Made by a program: the position numbers and the translations under genes
Notes under the pieces: model-generated
Databases searched by the model: none
What the model was told of the DNA's origin: nothing
Seen by the model: only the letters and a program-made list of their open reading frames with translations
Shown: positions 26,061 through 32,569 of the stretch, piece after piece
Position numbering within the stretch: position 1 is the stretch's first letter
How the letters are laid out: each line of letters opens with the position of its first letter
Assembly: GCA_903918375.1 (NCBI GenBank)
Contig: CAIXED010000046.1
Location: 1 to 32,569 of the forward strand
Reading direction: 5' to 3'
DNA from: an uncultured Pseudomonadota bacterium
Lineage (GTDB): Bacteria; Pseudomonadota; Gammaproteobacteria; Methylococcales; Methylomonadaceae
DNA: 32,569 bases

Positions 26061-27887
26061 GTGCAAACACAACCATGGTCGATTGAACAATCAAAACAAC
26101 TGTATGCCATTCAGCAATGGGGTAATGGTTATTTTTCGATCAATAACAGCGGCCATGTTTGCGTTAAACCGCAAGCCAATTGCGCCACCGAAATTGATTT
26201 GTTTGATGTTGCACAAGCCTTGAAAAACAAAGGCTTAAGCTTTCCGGTACTGGTGCGTTTTACCGACATTCTGCGTGATCGTATCCAACAATTGCAGCAA
26301 GCATTTGACGCTGCTCGCAGCACCCATCATTACCAAGGCCATTACACGCCGGTTTATCCGATTAAGGTCAATCAACAAGGCCATGTCGTTGAAAGCATCG
26401 TTGGCGCTGAGCATATTGGCTTAGAAGCCGGAAGCAAACCGGAGTTATTAGCGATTTTGGGCTTGGCGAAACGCGGCGGCACCATTGTTTGCAATGGTTA
26501 CAAAGACCGTTTGTATATCCGCATGGCCTTGATGGGTCAATTGATGGGCTTATCGGTGTTTATCGTCATCGAAAAACCGTCTGAGCTGGAATTGATTCTC
26601 GAAGAAGCTGAAAAATTAAAGGTTAAACCGTTGATCGGTTTGCGGGTGCGCTTATCGACCATCAGCGCCGGCAAATGGCAAAACAGCGGTGGTGAAAAGT
26701 CTAAATTCGGCTTACACGCCAGCGAAGTTTTGCAATTAATCGCCCGTTTGAAACAAGCAGGTATGGTGGATTGTTTGCAATTGATGCACTTTCACATGGG
26801 TTCACAAATTGCCAATATCCACGATATTAAAGTCGCGTTAAAAGAAGCTAATCAGTTTTATCTGCAACTACGTCAATTAGGCGCCAATATCACCACCGTT
26901 GATGCTGGCGGCGGTTTGGGGGTTGATTATGACGGCAGCGGCTCGCGTCGCGAATGCTCGATTAACTACAGCATGGCTGAATACGCTGAAAACATTGTCC
27001 GCAGCTTTGCTGAATTTTGCGCGGAACATCAGCTACCACAACCCAACATCATCACCGAATCGGGTCGAGCCATCACCGCTCATCATGCGGTATTAATTAC
27101 CAATGTCACCGAAGTCGAAAGCTTGCAAACGAGCGCCTCACCAGCGGCATTAATCAGCGCCAATATCACCGAAGCCTATCACAACGCCCAATTCGATATG
27201 GCCGAAGCGCGGACTCAGTTTGTCCAAGGCGATTTGTCTTTACCCGAATTAGCAGAGGCTGAAAAACATTACGTTAGCTTGTGCCAGCAAATTCAAAATG
27301 CGCTGAACATCAATAATCACCATCACCGTGAAATTCAGCAAGAGCTAGATGAAAAACTCGCGGATAAAGTGTTTTGCAATTTTTCCTTGTTCCAATCGAT
27401 GCCGGATATTTGGGGGATTGAACAGATTTTCCCCATTTTGCCGATTCATCAATTAGAGCAACAACCCAGCCGCCGCGCGGTATTGCAAGATTTAACCTGT
27501 GATTCTGATGGCCGCATTGATCAATATGTCGATCACCAAAACATCAGCCACACCCTGCCCTTGCATCAAATTGATGATAACCAAGATTATTTGATTGGCT
27601 TTTTTATGGTTGGCGCTTATCAGGAAATTTTGGGCGATATGCACAATCTGTTTGGCGACACTCATTCAATTAATGTCGAATTATCGGCGGACGGTTATCA
27701 GTTCAGCGATTTCATGGCTGGTGAAAATGTCAGCGAATTGCTGGATTATGTCCACATCAACACCGAACAATTGAAAGCCGCTTATCAGCAAAAACTCGAT
27801 GCCAGCGGTTTAAGCACCGAGCAAAAACATAGTTTCGCCCAAGAGCTATTAAACGGCTTAAATGCTTATACCTATCTGGAAAAATAA
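26061..27887 (+). CDS. speA: Biosynthetic arginine decarboxylase SpeA
   Basis: SpeA decarboxylates arginine to agmatine with pyridoxal phosphate, the first step to putrescine and spermidine. The protein shows YTPVYPIKVNQQGHVVESIV with the PLP lysine, SGGEKSKFGLHASE, MHFHMGSQIANI, VDAGGGLGVDYDGS, ITESGRAITAHHA and DLTCDSDGRID, all typical. The frame opens with ATG 26040, but no ribosome-binding site precedes it; a GTG at 26061 has GGAG five bases upstream and the protein then has 608 residues starting fMet-QTQPWSIEQSKQLY. Both give a length slightly under most SpeA (630-658), the shortening being at the N-terminus. It is divergent from speE, joining the polyamine genes. The dehydrogenase gene begins 3 bp after it. 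Confidence 0.94.
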   Translation: MQTQPWSIEQSKQLYAIQQWGNGYFSINNSGHVCVKPQANCATEIDLFDVAQALKNKGLSFPVLVRFTDILRDRIQQLQQAFDAARSTHHYQGHYTPVYPIKVNQQGHVVESIVGAEHIGLEAGSKPELLAILGLAKRGGTIVCNGYKDRLYIRMALMGQLMGLSVFIVIEKPSELELILEEAEKLKVKPLIGLRVRLSTISAGKWQNSGGEKSKFGLHASEVLQLIARLKQAGMVDCLQLMHFHMGSQIANIHDIKVALKEANQFYLQLRQLGANITTVDAGGGLGVDYDGSGSRRECSINYSMAEYAENIVRSFAEFCAEHQLPQPNIITESGRAITAHHAVLITNVTEVESLQTSASPAALISANITEAYHNAQFDMAEARTQFVQGDLSLPELAEAEKHYVSLCQQIQNALNINNHHHREIQQELDEKLADKVFCNFSLFQSMPDIWGIEQIFPILPIHQLEQQPSRRAVLQDLTCDSDGRIDQYVDHQNISHTLPLHQIDDNQDYLIGFFMVGAYQEILGDMHNLFGDTHSINVELSADGYQFSDFMAGENVSELLDYVHINTEQLKAAYQQKLDASGLSTEQKHSFAQELLNGLNAYTYLEK

Positions 27888-27890
27888 ACG

Positions 27891-28766
27891 ATGAAAGTGG
27901 GTGTAATTGGTTTGGGTGCAATGGGCACCGGTATGGCGCGGAATTTAGCCAAAGCCGGCTTTTTAAGCGGCGTTTATAACCGCACCAGTGCCAAAGCCGA
28001 TGATTTAGCCAATGAGCTGGCGATTACAGCTTATGCAACGATTAGCGACTTAGCCGCCCATGTTGAGCTGATTATCAGCTGCGTTTCAGCCGATGCCGAT
28101 GTCTTGGAAGTGGTTGATGCGATTGCCAACAGCGGCAATGCCAATTTGATTGTGGTTGATACCTCAACGGTCAGCCGCCAAACCGCTCAACAAGCAGCGA
28201 AACTATTAGCTGAACACAAGATTGGCTTTTTAGATGCCCCGGTTTCTGGCGGTGTTGAAGGCGCTAATAAAGGCACTTTAGCGATGATGGTCGGTGGCGA
28301 GATCGCCATTTTGGATCAAGTTCGCCCCGCATTAGAAGCTATCTCTGCTCGCATCCTACATTTAGGTGAGCATGGCGCTGGCCAAGCTTGCAAAGCAGTT
28401 AACCAAATTATGGCAGCTGGCATCAATCAAGCAGTTTGTGAAGCCTTAGCCTTTGCCGACGCGCAAAATCTGGATTTAGCCAAAGTGATTGAAGTGGTAT
28501 CGGGCGGAGCCGCTGGCAATTGGTTTTTGCAGCATCGCGGCCAAACCATGAGCCAAGACCAATTTAATCCCGGTTTTAAACTGGCCTTACACCATAAAGA
28601 TTTACTGATTTGCCAACAAATGGCACAACAAGCCGAAATCCCCAGTCCATTGACCGACACCACTTTGGCCGATTACGCGCAATTAATGCAGCAAGGCCAC
28701 GGCAACGAAGACATTTCGGCTTTATTTCGATTAAAACGTAAAACTCCCCCACGAGGAACGCAATGA
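27891..28766 (+). CDS. 3-hydroxyisobutyrate-dehydrogenase-family NAD(P)-dependent oxidoreductase
   Basis: The 291-residue protein has the N-terminal dinucleotide-binding loop [21 protein letters not shown] (GLGAMG at about residues 7-12), the substrate motif [19 protein letters not shown], and [12 protein letters not shown] with the catalytic lysine. Members reduce 3-hydroxyisobutyrate semialdehyde, tartronate semialdehyde, glyoxylate or succinate semialdehyde, and sequence alone does not tell which. In a methylotroph, tartronate semialdehyde or glyoxylate reduction is a reasonable guess. It lies between speA and ugd and overlaps ugd by 4 bp. Confidence 0.87.
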   Translation: MKVGVIGLGAMGTGMARNLAKAGFLSGVYNRTSAKADDLANELAITAYATISDLAAHVELIISCVSADADVLEVVDAIANSGNANLIVVDTSTVSRQTAQQAAKLLAEHKIGFLDAPVSGGVEGANKGTLAMMVGGEIAILDQVRPALEAISARILHLGEHGAGQACKAVNQIMAAGINQAVCEALAFADAQNLDLAKVIEVVSGGAAGNWFLQHRGQTMSQDQFNPGFKLALHHKDLLICQQMAQQAEIPSPLTDTTLADYAQLMQQGHGNEDISALFRLKRKTPPRGTQ

Positions 28767-30082
28767 AAATTACAGTATTTGGCAGCGGTTATGTTGGTTT
28801 AGTCACGGGGGCTTGCCTCGCTGATGTCGGAAATCAAGTGCTGTGCATGGATGTTGATCCACGCAAAATTGAGCAACTCCAACAAGGCATCATTCCAATT
28901 TATGAGCCCGGCTTGGAAGAGATGGTTAAAGACAACCAAGCGGCAGGACGATTGTCGTTTACAACCGATGTTAAACAAGCGGTCGATTTTGGTTTATTCC
29001 AATTTGTCGCAGTTGGCACACCGCCTGATGAAGACGGCTCGGCTGATTTGAAATATGTATTGGCGGTGGCGAAAAGCATTGCCGAACACATGAGCGATTA
29101 TAAAGTGGTGATTGATAAATCCACTGTACCCGTTGGCACTGCGGATAAAGTCAAAAACGTGATTAGCCAAGTGTTAGCCGAACGCGGTGAACAATTAGAG
29201 TTTGATGTGGTTTCTAACCCTGAGTTTTTAAAAGAAGGCTCGGCCTTAGACGACTTCATGAAGCCCGACCGTATCATCATCGGTACCGATAACCCTAGAA
29301 CCGCCGAGTTACTGAAAGCCTTGTATTCGCCATTTAATCGCAGTCGTGAACGGGTAATTACGATGGATATTCGCTCAGCAGAACTGACCAAATACGCTGC
29401 TAATGCAATGCTGGCGACCAAAATCAGTTTTATGAACGAATTGGCAAATTTAGCAGAACGTTTGGGTGCCGATATTGAACAAGTGCGTCACGGCATTGGT
29501 TCTGACAGTCGAATTGGTTACAGCTTTATTTACCCAGGCTGTGGTTATGGCGGCTCGTGTTTCCCGAAAGATGTCAAAGCCTTGGAGCGCACCGCTCAAG
29601 AAATGGGCTACCACGCCGAATTATTGTCAGCGGTTGAAAACGTCAACGACCGCCAAAAACAGCGCTTATTTGAAAAAATCAGCACTCATTATCCGCAAGG
29701 CGTCAAAGGCAAAGTGTTTGCCTTATGGGGCTTGGCGTTTAAACCCAATACCGATGATATGCGTGAAGCACCGAGTCGGGTGTTAATCGACGCATTAACT
29801 GCCGCTGGTGCTATCGTCCAAGCTTACGATCCCGAAGCATTGCATGAAGCGCAACGGATTTTTGGCGAAAAAACCGGTTTGGTTTTGTGTGACAAACAAG
29901 CCGATGTCTTGAATCAAGCCGATGCCTTGGTCATCGTTACTGAATGGAAACAATTCCGCAGCCCTGATTTTGAGCAACTGAGTCTACAGCTGAACGATAA
30001 AGTGATTTTTGATGGCCGCAATATGTATGAGCCGAAGGTCGTTAAGCAGGCGGGGTTGGATTATTATGCGATTGGGCGATGA
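28763..30082 (+). CDS. ugd: UDP-glucose 6-dehydrogenase
   Basis: Ugd oxidises UDP-glucose twice with NAD+ to UDP-glucuronate for capsule, LPS or exopolysaccharide. The 439-residue protein has the Rossmann loop [18 protein letters not shown] at residues 7-24, [33 protein letters not shown], and the catalytic cysteine segment [14 protein letters not shown], plus [18 protein letters not shown] in the C-terminal domain. Length is standard. GAGGAA precedes the ATG and the start overlaps the previous gene by 4 bp. I saw no polysaccharide gene cluster around it. Confidence 0.95.
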   Translation: MKITVFGSGYVGLVTGACLADVGNQVLCMDVDPRKIEQLQQGIIPIYEPGLEEMVKDNQAAGRLSFTTDVKQAVDFGLFQFVAVGTPPDEDGSADLKYVLAVAKSIAEHMSDYKVVIDKSTVPVGTADKVKNVISQVLAERGEQLEFDVVSNPEFLKEGSALDDFMKPDRIIIGTDNPRTAELLKALYSPFNRSRERVITMDIRSAELTKYAANAMLATKISFMNELANLAERLGADIEQVRHGIGSDSRIGYSFIYPGCGYGGSCFPKDVKALERTAQEMGYHAELLSAVENVNDRQKQRLFEKISTHYPQGVKGKVFALWGLAFKPNTDDMREAPSRVLIDALTAAGAIVQAYDPEALHEAQRIFGEKTGLVLCDKQADVLNQADALVIVTEWKQFRSPDFEQLSLQLNDKVIFDGRNMYEPKVVKQAGLDYYAIGR

Positions 30083-30139
30083 TTGCCAAATCCCGCCTAA
30101 ACGCTAGTCACTAATAAGCCACATCCAATTCATTTTATC

Positions 30140-30189
30140 GAGTGCTGGAATCTTCAATGAAAATTCCAGCTCCCACCCTCTAAGCACTC
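30140..30189. terminator. Hairpin region between ugd and the convergent exported-protein gene
   Basis: GCTGGAAT (30144-30151) pairs with ATTCCAGC (30163-30170) around 11 nt; an alternative pairing joins GAGTGC (30140-30145) with GCACTC (30184-30189). The two stems overlap and are mutually exclusive. It lies between convergent gene ends, so a shared terminator is likely, though T-tracts are poor. Confidence 0.45.
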
Positions 30190-30192
30190 AAT

Positions 30193-31956
30193 TTAATTGG
30201 CCGCAGGTTGCGTCTCCGATTCTTTTTTAGTTGCTGGCTGAGCAGCTGGCGGCGTACTTGTACTACTACTTGCACTTGGTGCGCTTGAGCTTGCTGATGA
30301 CGAACTAGATGACGGTGTCGAGCTTGGACTACTTGACGATGGCATACTGGATGACGGCGAAGACATTGAACTGCTTGAGCCACCTGATGAAAATGAGGAT
30401 GAGCTGCTAGAAGATATGCTCGATGATGGCGCTGACATTGAACTATTTGATCCACCTGATGAAAACGACGATGAACTGCTAGACGACGGCAAGCTTGGCA
30501 CACTTGAGCTGGAGGACATGCTCGTTGATGGCAAACTCGGCATACTTGAGCTTGAGGACATACTGGACGATGGCTCCGATATTGAACTGCTTGAGCTACC
30601 TGATGAAAACGACGATGAACCGCTAGACGACGGTAAGCTTGGCACACTTGAGCTTGAGGACACGCTCGCTGATGGCAAACTCGGCATACTTGAACTTGAA
30701 GACATACTGGATGATGCTGGCACCGACATCGAAGCGTTTGAACTGCCTGATGCCGCCGATGATGAATCACTAGAAGATGGCGAACTAGCGATTGAAGACC
30801 CGCTGGCAGTCGGTGCTGAAACCGAACTACTTACACTAGGCGACGCTGTCATTGATGAACCGCTAGATGAAGGCAAACTGGGCATACTAGCGGGTGACTG
30901 AGCCGTATTCGATGTTGCAGTTACAGCGCTGCTATTTACGGCATCAGGCTTGGCAGTCGCGGGAACAGATTCTGTGTTCGCAACCGGCGGTAATTTCAAA
31001 TTCTCTTTTTGTGGTTCGCTTGCTAATCCTGCCGCTTGAGGATGACGATGAGCATGATCGCTATTTCGATGCGGTTCTGCCATATTGCTCACCGGAGCTG
31101 AGCCGCCAGTATCCACCTGTGATGGATTAGCATTTGCCGAACTTGCTTGATCACGCATATGAGAATGATGCTCCTGATGCCCGATATGATCTCGATGATG
31201 ATCGACATGCGGCTCCCGCTGATTGAAAGCCTCTTGAGCATGATGTTCATGGCGCTCACCTTCCCGACCATAATCATGTCTCTCTTCACGATGTGGCGCG
31301 GGTGCTGGAGGCGGTGGTGCTTGGTATCTACGCCCATATCGACCATCTGATTGAAAACTTGGTCGGAATTGAACCGTCGGATAACGGTTGTAAACAGGTC
31401 GATAATCATTGCTGGTGATAGTGCCACTACTGCAGTCATTGGCGGGATAACATTCCTGCTCATCGGTTTGAATTTCGCTGGCTCTCGGATCCAATAATTC
31501 TGTAAGCAGCTGATCAACAATAGATTCGATGCTCGTTAGCCATTGGCTTTCGGTATCAATCGCTTGTTCAACACGACTGACCGCCAAAACATTTTTGCCA
31601 TAGCGTAATTCGGCATGAACGGTCAGTGTTTGATCCTGATAAGCCAAAATAGTGGTATTCAATTTCAGCCGAGCGATCTTTTTCTCGGTTTGCAGACGAT
31701 TTTGCTGAGCCAGTTTTTTATACAGGGTATCGGTCAACACCGCCGTTATATCGCTATGGGTATTAGGTGGCACAACATTAGCCGCCATAGTGACCGGTTC
31801 AACAAACATTTTAGCCTTAGCAATCAAGCTAAATTCCAAGCGCTGTTGTTCGGTAGTGGGAATGGTTTGACTATTAGCCGCTGGTGATACCAATGCGAGA
31901 TTAATCAATAATGCGGCAGCTAAACGAGTGCTTGCGAAACGGTTGGGAATGTCCAT
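30193..31956 (-). CDS. Exported protein with histidine-rich centre and serine-rich repeat tail
   Basis: From the ATG at 31954-31956 (GGAG upstream) the protein has 587 residues; the open lead to 32013 would hide the signal peptide. Order: signal peptide (core ALLINLALVSPAANS, about 14-29); a folded-looking domain about 35-160 with alternating strands and helices (ITAVLTDTLYKKLAQQ, LTVHAELRYGKNVLAV, ESIVDQLLTELLD); a Cys pair at 169/175; a proline run near 214-220; a His-rich stretch 222-305 with 17 histidines, 13 within 222-266; then a Ser-rich tail from about 355 to the end carrying repeats of SSSSSMPSLPS and SSSSSVPSLPSSS. No known family was recognised. The N-terminal domain resembles envelope assembly-type modules by character only. 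Metal binding is suggested by the histidines. Confidence 0.72.
   Translation of the reverse strand: MDIPNRFASTRLAAALLINLALVSPAANSQTIPTTEQQRLEFSLIAKAKMFVEPVTMAANVVPPNTHSDITAVLTDTLYKKLAQQNRLQTEKKIARLKLNTTILAYQDQTLTVHAELRYGKNVLAVSRVEQAIDTESQWLTSIESIVDQLLTELLDPRASEIQTDEQECYPANDCSSGTITSNDYRPVYNRYPTVQFRPSFQSDGRYGRRYQAPPPPAPAPHREERHDYGREGERHEHHAQEAFNQREPHVDHHRDHIGHQEHHSHMRDQASSANANPSQVDTGGSAPVSNMAEPHRNSDHAHRHPQAAGLASEPQKENLKLPPVANTESVPATAKPDAVNSSAVTATSNTAQSPASMPSLPSSSGSSMTASPSVSSSVSAPTASGSSIASSPSSSDSSSAASGSSNASMSVPASSSMSSSSSMPSLPSASVSSSSSVPSLPSSSGSSSFSSGSSSSSISEPSSSMSSSSSMPSLPSTSMSSSSSVPSLPSSSSSSSFSSGGSNSSMSAPSSSISSSSSSSFSSGGSSSSMSSPSSSMPSSSSPSSTPSSSSSSASSSAPSASSSTSTPPAAQPATKKESETQPAAN
30436..30723 (-). 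repeat. 144-bp tandem repeat in the serine-rich tail
   Basis: Two near-identical 144-bp (48-codon) units stand in tandem: the string GAAAACGACGATGAAC recurs at 30461 and 30605, exactly 144 bp apart, with flanking bases also conserved. A related half-unit is offset by 72 bp (GACATTGAAC at 30363 and 30434). The coding unit runs SSSMSSSSSMPSLPS, then SSSSSVPSLPSSS, then FSSG. Such repeats expand and contract easily. Confidence 0.85.
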
Positions 31957-32276
31957 GCTATTTTCTCCAGCGTTAAACGTTGATTCGGCTACCGCTAAAT
32001 AGACACTCAGCATCAGCCAATGAATTTTGACTATAAGCCTCGCTATGAAGACTTATGGTTAATCAACCTGATTTGAGGCGACGTACTTACCAACCAATCA
32101 GGCTGGTGCACTATCTAACCTAGCGCTTAAGTTAAGCTTAACAATAAGAAGGATTGAAAAATCTGTGCTACGCAATAGATGGCGGCCCATCAGACTTACT
32201 GAGTATTCAACACCTTGCAATACTGTAGTATCCTAGCAATAGCATTAAGAGATTAAACAATACAAGGACTAGGAAC
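31957..32276. other. Intergenic region upstream of the His/Ser-rich gene
   Basis: About 320 bp without a gene. It holds a short inverted repeat, CCTGATT (32067-32073) with AATCAGG (32096-32102), and ATACT-GT-AGTAT (32219-32230). It presumably carries the promoters of the flanking genes, but I found no hexamer pair I would trust. Confidence 0.5.
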
Positions 32277-32441
32277 ATGGCATCAATCACATTCGACACA
32301 CATAAATTTGTACGCACTCTTAAAGCTGCAGGTGTACCGGAAAGTCAAGCAGAGGCCATTTCAGATGCCTTTAAAGAAGCACAAGGCGAAGCCGAATTAG
32401 CGACAAAGCACGATATTAATGATTTAAAACGGAGGGTATAA
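32277..32441 (+). pseudogene. DUF1640 (CCDC90-like) gene, 3'-truncated by IS
   Basis: The ATG at 32277, with CTAGGAAC upstream, starts 54 codons beginning ASITFDTHKFVRTLKAAG, then ESQAEAISDAFKEAQ and ELATKHDINDLKR, then RV and stop. This is the N-terminal half of the DUF1640 family, small coiled-coil proteins that usually continue with a longer coiled coil and a C-terminal membrane helix; these are missing. The break falls at the GGAGGGTATAAATAATTTTG string that looks like the end of an IS256-type element, so the stop codon is probably supplied by the IS. Function of intact bacterial members is unknown. Confidence 0.7.
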
Positions 32442-32569
32442 ATAATTTTGTGTAAACGGTCACTTGGCAGGAAACTGTCGTTACTTTGCGAGGAATAGAA
32501 ATGACCGACACAAAATCAATCCCGACCGACCTGATAGATGCCTTATTGTCAGGTTATAAAAAACCCGAA
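32431..32569 (+). mobile_element. Left end of an IS256-family insertion sequence (partial)
   Basis: The AT-rich string starting GGAGGGTATAAATAATTTTG and containing TGTGTAAACGG (32449-32459) resembles the terminal inverted repeats of IS256-family elements, which carry TGTGTAAA near the end. A transposase start follows at 32501. The right end and the target duplication are outside the window, so the exact boundary (32431-32450) is inferred from where the DUF1640 homology stops. Confidence 0.65.
32501..32569 (+). CDS. IS256-family (mutator type) transposase, N-terminal 23 codons
   Basis: The ATG at 32501 with GAGGAA upstream opens a frame to the right edge. The peptide MTDTKSIPTDLIDALLSGY continues KKPE, a beginning seen in many IS256/mutator transposases. 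These DDE enzymes move the element by a copy-out mechanism. Only the very start is visible, so it cannot be judged whether the enzyme is intact. Confidence 0.75.
   Translation, partial: MTDTKSIPTDLIDALLSGYKKPE

Noticed and set aside
30180-30770. Minus-strand His/Gln/Arg-rich ORF of 196 residues in another frame
   Set aside because: It lies inside the serine-repeat region and reads like a frame-shifted copy of the repeat; no sensible start or domain.
30416-30901. Plus-strand acidic ORF of 161 residues opposite the serine-rich tail
   Set aside because: Asp/Glu/Leu-rich composition is the mirror of the serine codon bias on the minus strand; no ribosome-binding site or domain, and the minus-strand gene has a signal peptide and a good start.
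31089-31520. Minus-strand 143-residue ORF inside the His-rich gene
   Set aside because: Alternative frame of the larger gene; no family features and no ribosome-binding site.

Overview
The window looks like chromosome of a type I (gammaproteobacterial) methanotroph or another RuMP-pathway methylotroph. The basis is a hexulose-6-phosphate synthase / phosphohexuloisomerase pair (hps-phi) next to a transketolase start. The rest is a housekeeping gene set with gammaproteobacterial gene order: gshB-tonB-yqgE-yqgF-pyrR-pyrB-pyrC', proA-nadD-rsfS, cmoA-cmoB and rpmB-rpmG. I cannot name the species from sequence alone. I saw no rRNA, tRNA or CRISPR array.

Layout. 1-1508 (minus strand): RuMP block hps-phi, then the 5' end of tkt running off the left edge. 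1717-2074: a small secreted helix-hairpin-helix (ComEA-like) protein with its own terminator. 2192-3888: cmoA-cmoB, tRNA wobble-uridine modification. 3938-8292 (minus strand): a lipoprotein alpha/beta hydrolase, then proA-nadD-rsfS and an MlaC-like periplasmic protein. 8510-8913: ribosomal proteins L28 and L33. 9055-14634 (plus strand): a tightly packed glutathione/pyrimidine operon ending in a dihydroorotase homologue that has lost its metal-binding HxH motif. 14631-17562: a cytochrome c lipoprotein, a LOG-family hydrolase, and moxR-DUF58. 17604-18775: an accessory islet, with a 48-codon ORF resembling the N-terminus of a defence-type reverse transcriptase, translationally coupled to a RhuM-family gene. 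It sits where the rest of a moxR/DUF58/VWA cluster would be expected.

18807-21613: wrbA-arsC (minus), hldE (plus) and a Bor-like lipoprotein (minus). 21837-24200: ubiA coupled to a B12-binding radical SAM enzyme. 24252-27887: a SIMPL-domain protein, then divergent speE and speA (spermidine synthesis from arginine). 27891-30082: a 3-hydroxyisobutyrate-dehydrogenase-like reductase and UDP-glucose dehydrogenase. 30193-31956 (minus): a large exported protein with a histidine-rich centre and a serine-rich repeat tail, the least explained gene here. 32277-32569: a DUF1640-type gene apparently cut by the left end of an IS256-family element whose transposase starts at the window edge.

The most interesting places are the RT-fragment/RhuM islet with its perfect 25-nt palindrome, the His/Ser-rich exported protein, the pseudo-dihydroorotase, the hydrolase with Asp in its nucleophile elbow, and the IS-truncated DUF1640 gene. 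I see no complete, clearly new multi-gene system. The accessory islet is the closest candidate and looks partly decayed.
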